A stretch of 64,000 nt of DNA from Aporrectodea caliginosa. Lineage: Eukaryota; Annelida; Clitellata; Crassiclitellata; Lumbricidae. Under the pieces are notes generated by a model that was given only the letters and a program-made list of their open reading frames with translations, was not told the DNA's origin and ran no database searches. Where the stretch lies: the NCBI GenBank assembly GCA_020284085.1, contig JACEVL010000209.1:103501-167500 (forward strand), in the 5' to 3' direction. Below are positions 10,953 to 22,560 of this stretch, piece after piece. Positions within the stretch are counted from its first letter, which is position 1, and each line of letters starts with the position of its first letter. A program made the position numbers and the translations under genes.

Positions 10953-11964
10953 CCAATGGCAGGATGAAGCTCTTTACTCGAAGGATCAGAATTCCGGACA
11001 GCAGCGACTTAGACGATCCAGTTGACTGACTCAACAGCTGGAAACAGCTAGGTTAGTTTGAATTTTTATGAAGGTTTGCGACGAAACGATAGATTGGTTG
11101 CTGATGAAAATCTTCAGGTCCTTTGAAAGATGCTAAGTAGATAAGATATAGATGAGAAGCAGGTCGTTTCATTGTCTTAGGTATTTCTGTCTCTCCATTT
11201 ATCTTTTTCTCTTATCTTAGGTATCTCTGCCTCCATAGTTTCTTTTCTTCTGTTATCTAACGCATGTCTTGCTATCTGCGATCTCTCTCTCTCTCTCTCC
11301 TTCTCTTGTCTTAGGTCAGTCTGCCTCTCTCTTTTCACTGTTTCTCTTGTCTTAGGTCTGTCTGCTCTCTGTTTTCTTATTTAACCTGTCTTAGGTCTCT
11401 CTGATTGTCTGTTTTCTTTCCCTGTCTTGCCTTAGGTCTGTCTGCCTTTGTTTATCTCTTTCTGTTATCTTTTTCTGTTCTACGAAAATATGAGCCAAAT
11501 CTTATGCCGTCGTCAACCAATGGCCGGATGAAGCTCTTTACTGGAAGGATCAGAATTCTGGACAGGAGCTACTAAGACGGTCCAGTTCACCGACTCTCGT
11601 GGAAGCAGCTAGGTTAGTTTGAGTTTTTGTGAAGGTTTTTGACGAATCCGATAGATTGCTGGCTGACGAAAATCTTCAGGCAATTTGGAAGATGCTAAGT
11701 AGATAAGACATAGATGAGACGCAGGTCGATTCATTTCTTAGGTATTTCTGTCTCTCCATTTTCTCTCCTTCTCTTAGCTTAGGTATCTCTGCCACCATAG
11801 TTTCTCTTCTTCTGTTATCTAGCGCCTGTCTTGCTATAATACGATCGATCTTTCCTTCTCTTGTCTTAGGGCAATGTGCCTCTCTCTTTTTACTGTTTCT
11901 CTTGTCTTCGATCTGTCTGCCTCTCTAAACAGCCATAGCAAGACAGGAAATTTGGGCTTCAACA

Positions 11965-12396
11965 GTGGTTTCAAGTGTGGACAAGAGTTTTGTCCTATAC
12001 ATTACATTCTTTACAATGGTTTATCGACCTAAAGTTACTCAATTAAGGCGCTATCTAAAATTAATATATACATACAGCATCAGTATGTTGATGAATTACA
12101 CAGGCCAGAACACTCCGTCCGTCCTGGCAGCCTGTCAGCTTTGTCAGTTGTGGCACGGTCAATCCCTGACACGTGTGCCATTATTGGCAACGTCAGTATA
12201 AATTTGATAGGCCGGCAGTTTTGGAGCCTTCCGTCCCGGCAGCCTGATAGCTCTGGGACAGTCGGCTCCTTGTACCGTCGGCCTTGGCACCGCCGTCACT
12301 GACACCGCTACTCTGGCATCTGACATGGCGCGCTAGTTGATGGACTCGAGTTGTTCCCGGCAGCAATATTTCCATCGAGACCTCTGATGCCGACAA
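11965..12396 (+). repeat. Array core copy 6
   Basis: First copy with TTGATGAATTAC and CAGCTTTGTCAG. It is preceded by a B half-unit. The LINE at 12705 interrupts the unit about 300 bp later. Confidence 0.9.
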
Positions 12397-12619
12397 CCAA
12401 TGGCAGGATGAAGCTCTTTACTCGAAGGATCAGAATTCCGGACAGCAGCGACTTAGACGATCCAGTTGACTGACTCAACAGCTGGAAACAGCTAGGTTAG
12501 TTTGAATTTTTATGAAGGTTTGCGACGAAACGATAGATTGGTTGCTGATGAAAATCTTCAGGTCCTTTGAAAGATGCTAAGTAGATAAGATATAGATGAG
12601 AAGCAGGTCGTTTCATTGT

Positions 12620-12704
12620 CTTAGGTATTTCTGTCTCTCCATTTATCTTTTTCTCTTATCTTAGGTATCTCTGCCTCCATAGTTTCTTTTCTTCTGTTAT
12701 CTAA
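12620..12704 (+). repeat. 85-bp direct repeat, left flank of LINE copy 2
   Basis: The run from CTTAGGTATTTCTGTCTC to GTTATCTAA recurs at 16174-16258 on the other side of the LINE. Either it is an unusually long target-site duplication or the two flanks come from different array units. Confidence 0.75.
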
Positions 12705-15700
12705 AATTTTACAAACCGAGTGGTGGGCTACCGGTGAAGTCACATAGGACTCATCTCGCCGGTCACCCTAATAATGCTGGCGTAATACACGTTTTAAAAG
12801 AGCAAGTACAAAATACTGGTACCATTTAACAAACCAGTCTCATGACAATTGTTAATAATCCATTTTTTCCAACTGGGAAGCAAACACATACAACTTAGGA
12901 GTACTTTAAAGCTTTAAAGACTTTAAACAAGCCACAATTGTGACTATCCTATTACTATATAATGCACTGAACTGAAACCTCACGATACAAAACTCATATA
13001 CCCTATAGCATCTACAGGCACAAGGAGTTAATCAAGTGCAACTTTAGCATATGTTTAAAATGTCTAATTGAAGCTATATTTCTAATATGGCTTGGAAGTT
13101 CATGCCACCATTTGGCACCACAATAGCGAGTTGTTCTCAGTCCTTTTGTAGAGAAAAACTTAGGTATGAAAGTATTATTACTGTTCCTTGTATAATGGGA
13201 ATGAACATCAGCATTAATTTTAAAATAATCATGAAATATAAGTGGAACATCCAATTTATGAACACATTTATGGACAACACATAATACCTGAAATTTACGT
13301 AGTTCTGCTATCGGAAGAAGATTATAGTTTCGGTATAGATCAGCAATGGGTGTACTAAGAGGGGCACATTGCAATGTACGTAGGATACGGTTAATACAAA
13401 TATTTAAGCGATACAAAGCAGACTTGCTTGCAGCAGAATAAATTTCCACCCCATACAACAGGTGAGGGTAAATTAATGCAAAAAATAAATCTTTTAAGAT
13501 ACGACAATTTAACTTGTTTCTTAACCTGAAGAAAATCCCAATAAATTTCTTTATTTTTGTAATAACATACTCAATATGTTCTTTCCAATTTAGTTTTTCA
13601 TCAATGATCACCCCAAGGTACTTACAGGAACTTTCACATGAAAGTCTAACATTGTCCAATGAAAGACCAATGTCATCAGAGGATGTTTTTCTTTTGAAGT
13701 TGAAAAACATATAGGACGTCTTATCTTTGTTAAAAGACATTTTATTAGCCAAAAACCAATCACACAAGTTATTTAACATGGTGTTAGCGTTTGCATGCAA
13801 GTCTGCTATTTTACATGCATGAAAGAAAATATTTGTATCATCAGCAAATAGTCGTATATCAGTACCTGGGACCGAATTTGGCATATCGTTAACATATAAC
13901 AGAAACAGCAGAGGACCAAGCACAGATCCCTGTGGCACTCCACAAGGTATTGTATTATACCCAGAGCTAACATCATTAATAGCAGTAAACTGTTTACGTT
14001 CTGTGAGATAATCCGTAAACCAAGCAAGTAATGTACCTCTAATTCCATAGTTGTTTAACTTAGTAAGCAGGATTTCATGATTAACAGTATCAAATGCCTT
14101 TTGCAAATCACAGAAGATACCAACAACATATTCATTGTTATCAAGAGACATATTAATTGTATCAATTACATCTATCAATGCCAAACTGGTCGAATAACCT
14201 TTTCTGAATCCAAACTGATATTTGTATAACACCGAGTATTTCTTGAGAAAGTTCATTACCCTACTATAAATGAGTTTTTCCAATATTTTAACAAACACTG
14301 ATAGAAGAGAAATTGGTCTGTAATTTGCCATAATACTGCGGTCTCCTTTTTTAAATAAGGGTATTACTTTGGCCACTTTCATGCCCAGAGGTACTTTACC
14401 GGTATTTAAAGATAGGTTAAATATCATCAATAACGGTTGCACAAAATTATCAACATTCTCTTTAATCAGTAAAGGAGAAATTTGATCATATCCAGGAGAT
14501 TTACGAGGATTTAGGCCTTCTATGAGATTTATCAGCTCATCTCTATTTATTTCCTCACAATAAATACTATTCTCAAGAGAACTGCCCATATAGTGTACAA
14601 AATCATGCTTTGCTTTGCCAAGCTTTGATGCCAGTCCAGGACCAATGTTACAAAAATAATCATTCATGCTATTTGCCATTTCCGATGGATTGTTAACTAA
14701 CTTATCCTTAACATTTAATTCGTTTATGGGAGATTTTTTACCACTTTTGCGCGTGTTGTAACTACAGAGTGAATTTATTTGCATCCATAGTTTTTTGGCA
14801 TTATTGGCATTACATTTAAAAAATCATGATAGTAAGAATCTATCGCCGTCTTGGAGATTTTTCTAAAACAGTTTCTATAGTTCTTGTATTTTTGCTCTCT
14901 ATGTGGAGTTCTGTTTTTCAACCAGGCCCGATACAAACGATTCTTATGAGCACTGCTTATTCTTAGACCTTTGGTAATCCATAATTTGTCTTTAAATGCC
15001 TTCCTAGATATCCTGACCAGTGGAAAGGCGAGATTGAAACATTGCCTAACCTCTTTATTAAATACATCATATGCCTGGTCTACAGTAATGTGACTTGAAA
15101 GTTTATTCTCCCAGTTAATTTGTTTTAACAAACTACTAAAGGTTAATTTGTTCTTTGGACTAAATAGTCTTTTATGAGGCCTATCCAATGACCGACTTAA
15201 TTTCTTTTTTAAAATTGTTATGTAGTTAGGTAAATGATCAGTTATATCCACCAAAAAATTTCCACTATTTATCTTTGGAGAATTCAGTGAACCCGTATAA
15301 AAATAAACGTGATCTATTAATGTAGCTGAAGTTGACGTAATTCTTGTAGGCATAAGTATAACGGGTAAGAACCCATGTATTGTTACCATGTCCAAATACT
15401 CTGTTGTTTCAACATGAGAATTGTAGGACATTAGATTAATATTAAGATCACCCATCATTATGCATGGTGATGCTCCCTTCACTATTTTATCCAGTGTTTT
15501 CTCTAATCCATCAGTAAAAGGATTTATGTTTTGACCTGGGTGTCGATAAATACCTCCAATTATATATTTTTGTCTATCAATTGTTAGTTCCAACCAAATA
15601 TCTTCAATTAAGGCCTCAGAGCTGATTACAATTTTCAGGTCCTTTCGAATCAAGACTGATATATGCTGTCTGACATAGACACCAACTCCACCTACTACTC

Positions 15701-16173
15701 CCTTATGTGGCAGTTCATAAAAGAAATTATATCCAGTCAAAATATTGCTATAAAACTCTAAATTAGTTGCCCATACTTCGCTCAACACTATAACATCAAA
15801 GATCAATTGAATACTACACAAAAACTCCCTCATCGAATCTACATTTGCATTTAGGCTACGTATATTAAGATGAATGCAACTCAGATCAAGCCCGTCATTC
15901 CCCTTTTCATTAAGTCGATTAAACTCAGAATCAGTTACATATCTAAAGTTCAAATTATCAATCAAGTCATATTTATTCAGACATTTATATAATTCTATGC
16001 ATGAATTACTTCCCCATATTTCGTTCTCTAACCCGTATTCCAACAATATTTCCCAGTTTGTTAATTTATAGAATGGCAATTCTTGAAGATACCATGTTTC
16101 CTCATCACACACGCCCATACAGTTCCAACACAAAAACAGAAAATACAAAAGTAAATAGTCATTGTCTGTCTGC
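12705..16173 (-). mobile_element. CR1/Jockey-type LINE, copy 2, 5'-truncated
   Basis: A minus-strand element inserted in the array. The 3' UTR is 12705-13011, ORF2 is 13012-16173 in two overlapping frames, and ORF1 is absent. It belongs to a different family from copy 1: FADDT with a CR1-like tail, SEVW in place of TETW and no Cys-rich N-terminus. It is flanked by 85-bp direct repeats of array sequence. Confidence 0.88.
13012..14784 (-). CDS. LINE copy 2 ORF2, reverse transcriptase part
   Basis: 590 codons starting at MQINSL. RT motifs are all present: VAKVIPLFKKGD, NYRPISLLS, FGFRKGYST, CDLQKAFDTVNHE, CGVPQGSVLGPLLF, FADDTN and YLGVIIDEKLNW. The C-terminal region (HYTRNS, WWHELP) is also seen in other CR1/Jockey proteins. 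There is no internal stop. Its real N-terminus is the endonuclease frame at 14775-16196. The two overlap by 10 bp, and KKLWMQ in this frame continues the other frame if one base is shifted at the A6 run (14791-14796 on the plus strand). Confidence 0.9.
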   Translation of the reverse strand: MQINSLCSYNTRKSGKKSPINELNVKDKLVNNPSEMANSMNDYFCNIGPGLASKLGKAKHDFVHYMGSSLENSIYCEEINRDELINLIEGLNPRKSPGYDQISPLLIKENVDNFVQPLLMIFNLSLNTGKVPLGMKVAKVIPLFKKGDRSIMANYRPISLLSVFVKILEKLIYSRVMNFLKKYSVLYKYQFGFRKGYSTSLALIDVIDTINMSLDNNEYVVGIFCDLQKAFDTVNHEILLTKLNNYGIRGTLLAWFTDYLTERKQFTAINDVSSGYNTIPCGVPQGSVLGPLLFLLYVNDMPNSVPGTDIRLFADDTNIFFHACKIADLHANANTMLNNLCDWFLANKMSFNKDKTSYMFFNFKRKTSSDDIGLSLDNVRLSCESSCKYLGVIIDEKLNWKEHIEYVITKIKKFIGIFFRLRNKLNCRILKDLFFALIYPHLLYGVEIYSAASKSALYRLNICINRILRTLQCAPLSTPIADLYRNYNLLPIAELRKFQVLCVVHKCVHKLDVPLIFHDYFKINADVHSHYTRNSNNTFIPKFFSTKGLRTTRYCGAKWWHELPSHIRNIASIRHFKHMLKLHLINSLCL

Positions 16174-16196
16174 CTTAGGTATTTCTGTCTCTCCAT
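14775..16196 (-). CDS. LINE copy 2 ORF2, endonuclease part
   Basis: 473 codons. The APE-type endonuclease motifs are HLNIRSLN, SEVW, GGVGVYVRQ, IYRHPGQN, GDLNINL, PTRITS..ATLIDH and TDHLP, then the linker with KLWITKGL that precedes RT in this group. The first 8 codons (MERQKYLR) are array sequence, not LINE: the ATG comes from the array's minus strand and is fused in frame to the truncated element. The frame stops at 14775-14777 just after the A6 run. The ORF2 is therefore split by a +1/-1 shift, either a mutation, a slippage site or a sequencing error. Confidence 0.85.
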   Translation of the reverse strand: MERQKYLRQTDNDYLLLYFLFLCWNCMGVCDEETWYLQELPFYKLTNWEILLEYGLENEIWGSNSCIELYKCLNKYDLIDNLNFRYVTDSEFNRLNEKGNDGLDLSCIHLNIRSLNANVDSMREFLCSIQLIFDVIVLSEVWATNLEFYSNILTGYNFFYELPHKGVVGGVGVYVRQHISVLIRKDLKIVISSEALIEDIWLELTIDRQKYIIGGIYRHPGQNINPFTDGLEKTLDKIVKGASPCIMMGDLNINLMSYNSHVETTEYLDMVTIHGFLPVILMPTRITSTSATLIDHVYFYTGSLNSPKINSGNFLVDITDHLPNYITILKKKLSRSLDRPHKRLFSPKNKLTFSSLLKQINWENKLSSHITVDQAYDVFNKEVRQCFNLAFPLVRISRKAFKDKLWITKGLRISSAHKNRLYRAWLKNRTPHREQKYKNYRNCFRKISKTAIDSYYHDFLNVMPIMPKNYGCK

Positions 16197-16258
16197 TTAT
16201 CTTTTTCTCTTATCTTAGGTATCTCTGCCTCCATAGTTTCTTTTCTTCTGTTATCTAA
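16174..16258 (+). repeat. 85-bp direct repeat, right flank of LINE copy 2
   Basis: Same sequence as 12620-12704. It is followed directly by CGCATTCTTTACAATGG, the deletion junction also seen at 20763, 21465 and 22167, so the right flank belongs to a 702-type unit. Confidence 0.75.
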
Positions 16259-16260
16259 CG

Positions 16261-16652
16261 CATTCTTTACAATGGTTTATCGACCTAAAGTTACTCAATT
16301 AAGGCGCTATCTAAAATTAATATATACATACAGCATCAGTATGTTGATGAATTACACAGGCCAGAACACTCCGTCCGTCCTGGCAGCCTGTCAGCTTTGT
16401 CAGTTGTGGCACGGTCAATCCCTGACACGTGTGCCATTATTGGCAACGTCAGTATAAATTTGATAGGCCGGCAGTTTTGGAGCCTTCCGTCCCGGCAGCC
16501 TGATAGCTCTGGGACAGTCGGCTCCTTGTACCGTCGGCCTTGGCACCGCCGTCACTGACACCGCTACTCTGGCATCTGACATGGCGCGCTAGTTGATGGA
16601 CTCGAGTTGTTCCCGGCAGCAATATTTCCATCGAGACCTCTGATGCCGACAA
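16261..16652 (+). repeat. Array core copy 7 (5'-deleted type)
   Basis: Starts at ATTCTTTACAATGG. The first 40 bp of the core are missing through the CTAACGCAT/TCTTTAC junction. Confidence 0.9.
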
Positions 16653-16998
16653 CCAATGGCAGGATGAAGCTCTTTACTCGAAGGATCAGAATTCCGGACA
16701 GGAGCGACTTAGACGATCCAGTTGACTGACTCAACAGCTGGAAACAGCTAGGTTAGTTTGAATTTTTATGAAGGTTTGCGACGAAACGATAGATTGGTTG
16801 CTGATGAAAATCTTCAGGTCATTTGAAAGATGCTAAGTAGATAAGATATAGATGAGACGCAGGTCGTTTCATTGTCTTAGGTATTTCTGTCTCTCCATTT
16901 ATCTTTTTCTCTTATCTTAGGTATCTCTGCCTCCATAGTTTCTTTTCTCCATATCTGCGATCTTCTTCTCTCTTATCTCTCTCTCTCTGTCTCTCTCT

Positions 16999-17034
<36 letters not shown>

Positions 17035-17142
17035 TCTCTTGTCTTAGGTCAGTCTGCCTCTCTCTTTTCACTGTTTCTCTTGTCTTCGGTCTGTCTGCCT
17101 CTCTAAACAGCCATAGCAAGACAGGAAATTTGGGCTTCAACA

Positions 17143-17574
17143 GTGGTTTCAAGTGTGGACAAGAGTTTTGTCCTATACATTACATTCTTTACAATGGTTT
17201 ATCGACCTAAAGTTACTCAATTAAGGCGCTATCTAAAATTAATATATACATACAGCATCAGTATGTTGATGAATTACACAGGCCAGAACACTCCGTCCGT
17301 CCTGGCAGCCTGTCAGCTTTGTCAGTTGTGGCACGGTCAATCCCTGACACGTGTGCCATTATTGGCAACGTCAGTATAAATTTGATAGGCCGGCAGTTTT
17401 GGAACCTTCCGTCCCGGCAGCCTGATAGCTCTGGGACAGTCGGCTCCTTGTACCGTCGGCCTTGGCACCGCCGTCACTGACACCGCTACTCTGGCATCTG
17501 ACATGGCGCGCTAGTTGATGGACTCGAGTTGTTCCCGGCAGCAATATTTCCATCGAGACCTCTGATGCCGACAA
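17143..17574 (+). repeat. Array core copy 8
   Basis: Full core with GGAACCTTCC (others mostly GGAGCCTTCC). It is preceded by an expanded, interrupted CT tract at 16966-17032. Confidence 0.9.
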
Positions 17575-18586
17575 CCAATGGCAGGATGAAGCTCTTTACT
17601 CGAAGGATCAGAATTCCGGACAGCAGCGACTTAGACGATCCAGTTGACTGACTCAACAGCTGGAAACAGCTAGGTTAGTTTGAATTTTTATGAAGGTTTG
17701 CGACGAAACGATAGATTGGTTGCTGATGAAAATCTTCAGATCATTTGAAAGATGCTAAGTAGATAAGATATAGATGAGAAGCAGGTCGTTTCATTGTCTT
17801 AGGTATTTCTGTCTCTCCATTTATCTTTTTCTCTTATCTTAGGTATCTCTGCCTCCATAGTTTCTTTTCTTCTGTTATCTAACGCATGTCTTGCTATCTG
17901 CGATCTCTCTCTCTCTCTCTCCTTCTCTTGTCTTAGGTCAGTCTGCCTCTCTCTTTTCACTGTTTCTCTTGTCTTAGGTCTGTCTGCTCTCTGTTTTCTT
18001 ATTTAACCTGTCTTAGGTCTCTCTGATTGTCTGTTTTCTTTCCCTGTCTTGCCTTAGGTCTGTCTGCCTTTGTTTATCTCTTTCTGTTATCTTTTTCTGT
18101 TCTACGAAAATATGAGCCAAATCTTATGCCGTCGTCAACCAATGGCCGGATGAAGCTCTTTACTGGAAGGATCAGAATTCTGGACAGGAGCTACTAAGAC
18201 GATCCAGTTCACCGACTCTCGTGGAAGCAGCTAGGTTAGTTTGAGTTTTTGTGAAGGTTTTTGACGAATCCGATAGATTGCTGGCTGACGAAAATCTTCA
18301 GGCAATTTGGAAGATGCTAAGTAGATAAGACATAGATGAGACACAGGTCGATTCATTTCTTAGGTATTTCTGTCTCTGCATTTTCTCTCCTTCTCTTAGC
18401 TTAGGTATCTCTGCCACCATAGTTTCTCTTCTTCTGTTATCTAGCGCCTGTCTTGCTATAATACGATCGATCTTTCCTTCTCTTGTCTTAGGGCAATGTG
18501 CCTCTCTCTTTTTACTGTTTCTCTTGTCTTCGATCTGTCTGCCTCTCTAAACAGCCATAGCAAGACAGGAAATTTGGGCTTCAACA

Positions 18587-19018
18587 GTGGTTTCAAGTGT
18601 GGACAAGAGTTTTGTCCTATACATTACATTCTTTACAATGGTTTATCGACCTAAAGTTACTCAATTAAGGCGCTATCTAAAATTAATATATACATACAGC
18701 ATCAGTATGTTGATGAATTACACAGGCCAGAACACTCCGTCCGTCCTGGCAGCCTGTCAGCTTTGTCAGTTGTGGCACGGTCAATCCCTGACACGTGTGC
18801 CATTATTGGCAACGTCAGTATAAATTTGATAGGCCGGCAGTTTTGGAGCCTTCCGTCCCGGCAGCCTGATAGCTCTGGGACAGTCGGCTCCTTGTACCGT
18901 CGGCCTTGGCACCGCCGTCACTGACACCGCTACTCTGGCATCTGACATGGCGCGCTAGTTGATGGACTCGAGTTGTTCCCGGCAGCAATATTTCCATCGA
19001 GACCTCTGATGCCGACAA
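18587..19018 (+). repeat. Array core copy 9
   Basis: Full core in A+B context, with GGGCAATGTGCCTC in its leader. Confidence 0.9.
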
Positions 19019-20022
19019 CCAATGGCAGGATGAAGCTCTTTACTCGAAGGATCAGAATTCCGGACAGCAGCGACTTAGACGATCCAGTTGACTGACTCAA
19101 CAGCTGGAAACAGCTAGGTTAGTTTGAATTTTTATGAAGGTTTGCGAAGAAACGATAGATTGGTTGCTGATGAAAATCTTCAGATCATTTGAAAGATGCT
19201 AAGTAGATAAGATATAGATGAGAAAAGGTCGTTTCATTGTCTTAGGTATTTCTGTCTCTCCATTTATCTTTTTCTCTTATCTTAGGTATCTCTGCCTCCA
19301 TAGTTTCTTTTCTTCTGTTATCTAACGCATGTCTTGCTATCTGCGATCTCTCTCTCTCTCTCCTTCTCTTGTCTTAGGTCAGTCTGCCTCTCTCTTTTCA
19401 CTGTTTCTCTTGTCTTAGGTCTGTCTGCTCTCTGTTTTCTTATTTAACCTGTCTTAGGTCTCTCTGATTGTCTGTTTTCTTTCCCTGTCTTGCCTTAGGT
19501 CTGTCTGCCTTTGTTTATCTCTTTCTGTTATCTTTTTCTGTTCTACGAAAATATGAGCCAAATCTTATGCCGTCGTCAACCAATGGCCGGATGAAGCTCT
19601 TTACTGGAAGGATCAGAATTCTGGACAGGAGCTACTAAGACGGTCCAGTTCACCGACTCTCGTGGAAGCAGCTAGGTTAGTTTGAGTTTTTGTGAAGGTT
19701 TTTGACGAATCCGATAGATTGCTGGCTGACGAAAATCTTCAGGCAATTTGGAAGATGCTAAGTAGATAAGATATAGATGAGACGCAGGTCGTTTCATTGT
19801 CTTAGGTATTTCTGTCTCTCCATTTATCTTTTTCCCTTAGGTATCTCTGCCACCATAGTTTCTCTTCTTCTGTTATCTAGCGCCTGTCTTGCTATAATAC
19901 GATCGATCTTTCCTTCTCTTGTCTTAGGGCAATGTGCCTCTCTCTTTTTACTGTTTCTCTTGTCTTCGATCTGTCTGCCTCTCTAAACAGCCATAGCAAG
20001 ACAGGAAATTTGGGCTTCAACA

Positions 20023-20454
20023 GTGGTTTCAAGTGTGGACAAGAGTTTTGTCCTATACATTACATTCTTTACAATGGTTTATCGACCTAAAGTTACTAAA
20101 TTAAGGCGCTATCTAAAATTAATATATACATACAGCATCAGTATGTTGATGAATTACACAGGCCAGAACACTCCGTCCGTCCTGGCAGCCTGTCAGCTTT
20201 GTCAGTTGTGGCACGGTCAATCCCTGACACGTGTGCCATTATTGGCAACGTCAGTATAAATTTGATAGGCCGGCAGTTTTGGAGCCTTCCGTCCCGGCAG
20301 CCTGATAGCTCTGGGACAGTCGGCTCCTTGTACCGTCGGCCTTGGCACCGCCGTCACTGACACCGCTACTCTGGCATCTGACATGGCGCGCTAGTTGATG
20401 GACTCGAGTTGTTCCCGGCAGCAATATTTCCATCGAGACCTCTGATGCCGACAA
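20023..20454 (+). repeat. Array core copy 10
   Basis: Full core with GTTACTAAATTAAGG instead of GTTACTCAATTAAGG. This substitution is shared with copies 15, 16, 19 and 20 on both sides of the palindrome centre. Confidence 0.9.
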
Positions 20455-20765
20455 CCAATGGCAGGATGAAGCTCTTTACTCGAAGGATCAGAATTCCGGA
20501 CAGCAGCGACTTAGACGATCCAGTTGACTGACTCAACAGCTGGAAACAGCTAGGTTAGTTTGAATTTTTATGAAGGTTTGCGAAGAAACGAGAGATTGGT
20601 TGCTGATGAAAATCTTCAGGTCCTTTGAAAGATGCTAAGTAGATAAGATATAGATGAGAAGCAGGTCGTTTCATTGTCTTAGGTATTTCTGTCTCTCCAT
20701 TTATCTTTTTCTCTTATCTTAGGTATCTCTGCCTCCATAGTTTCTTTTCTTCTGTTATCTAACGC

Positions 20766-21156
20766 ATTCTTTACAATGGTTTATCGACCTAAAGTTACTC
20801 AATTAAGGCGCTATTTAAAATTAATATATACATACAGCATCAGTATGTTGTTGAATTACACAGGCCAGAACACTCCGTCCGTCCTGGCAGCCTGTCAGCT
20901 TTGTCAGTTGTGGCACGGTCAATCCCTGACACGTGTGCCATTATTGGCAACGTCAGTATAAATTTGATAGGCCGGCAGTTTTGGAACCTTCCGTCCCGGC
21001 AGCCTGATAGCTCTGGGACAGTCGGCTCCTTGTACCGTCGGCCTTGGCACCGCCGTCACTGACACCGCTACTCTGGCATCTGACATGGCGCGCTAGTTGA
21101 TGGACTCGAGTTGTTCCCGGCAGCAATATTTCCATCGAGACCTCTGATGCCGACAA
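20766..21156 (+). repeat. Array core copy 11 (702-bp unit)
   Basis: First of three tandem units spaced exactly 702 bp. It carries GTTGTTGAATTAC and GCGCTATTTAAAA, found only in these three. Confidence 0.92.
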
Positions 21157-21467
21157 CCAATGGCAGGATGAAGCTCTTTACTCGAAGGATCAGAATTCCG
21201 GACAGGAGCGACTTAGACGATCCAGTTGACTGACTCAACAGCTGGAAACAGCTAGGTTAGTTTGAATTTTTATGAAGGTTTGCGAAGAAACGAGAGATTG
21301 GTTGCTGATGAAAATCTTCAGGTCCTTTGAAAGATGCTAAGTAGATAAGATATAGATGAGAAGCAGGTCGTTTCATTGTCTTAGGTATTTCTGTCTCTCC
21401 ATTTATCTTTTTCTCTTATCTTAGGTATCTCTGCCTCCATAGTTTCTTTTCTTCTGTTATCTAACGC

Positions 21468-21858
21468 ATTCTTTACAATGGTTTATCGACCTAAAGTTAC
21501 TCAATTAAGGCGCTATTTAAAATTAATATATACATACAGCATCAGTATGTTGTTGAATTACACAGGCCAGAACACTCCGTCCGTCCTGGCAGCCTGTCAG
21601 CTTTGTCAGTTGTGGCACGGTCAATCCCTGACACGTGTGCCATTATTGGCAACGTCAGTATAAATTTGATAGGCCGGCAGTTTTGGAACCTTCCGTCCCG
21701 GCAGCCTGATAGCTCTGGGACAGTCGGCTCCTTGTACCGTCGGCCTTGGCACCGCCGTCACTGACACCGCTACTCTGGCATCTGACATGGCGCGCTAGTT
21801 GATGGACTCGAGTTGTTCCCGGCAGCAATATTTCCATCGAGACCTCTGATGCCGACAA
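21468..21858 (+). repeat. Array core copy 12 (702-bp unit)
   Basis: I see no difference from copy 11 over the aligned unit by eye, so the duplication is recent or homogenised. Confidence 0.92.
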
Positions 21859-22169
21859 CCAATGGCAGGATGAAGCTCTTTACTCGAAGGATCAGAATTC
21901 CGGACAGGAGCGACTTAGACGATCCAGTTGACTGACTCAACAGCTGGAAACAGCTAGGTTAGTTTGAATTTTTATGAAGGTTTGCGAAGAAACGAGAGAT
22001 TGGTTGCTGATGAAAATCTTCAGGTCCTTTGAAAGATGCTAAGTAGATAAGATATAGATGAGAAGCAGGTCGTTTCATTGTCTTAGGTATTTCTGTCTCT
22101 CCATTTATCTTTTTCTCTTATCTTAGGTATCTCTGCCTCCATAGTTTCTTTTCTTCTGTTATCTAACGC

Positions 22170-22560
22170 ATTCTTTACAATGGTTTATCGACCTAAAGTT
22201 ACTCAATTAAGGCGCTATTTAAAATTAATATATACATACAGCATCAGTATGTTGTTGAATTACACAGGCCAGAACACTCCGTCCGTCCTGGCAGCCTGTC
22301 AGCTTTGTCAGTTGTGGCACGGTCAATCCCTGACACGTGTGCCATTATTGGCAACGTCAGTATAAATTTGATAGGCCGGCAGTTTTGGAACCTTCCGTCC
22401 CGGCAGCCTGATAGCTCTGGGACAGTCGGCTCCTTGTACCGTCGGCCTTGGCACCGCCGTCACTGACACCGCTACTCTGGCATCTGACATGGCGCGCTAG
22501 TTGATGGACTCGAGTTGTTCCCGGCAGCAATATTTCCATCGAGACCTCTGATGCCGACAA
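22170..22560 (+). repeat. Array core copy 13 (702-bp unit)
   Basis: Last of the identical set. It ends in the undeleted form CTAACGCATGTCTTGC (22863), returning to the A+B layout. Confidence 0.92.
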
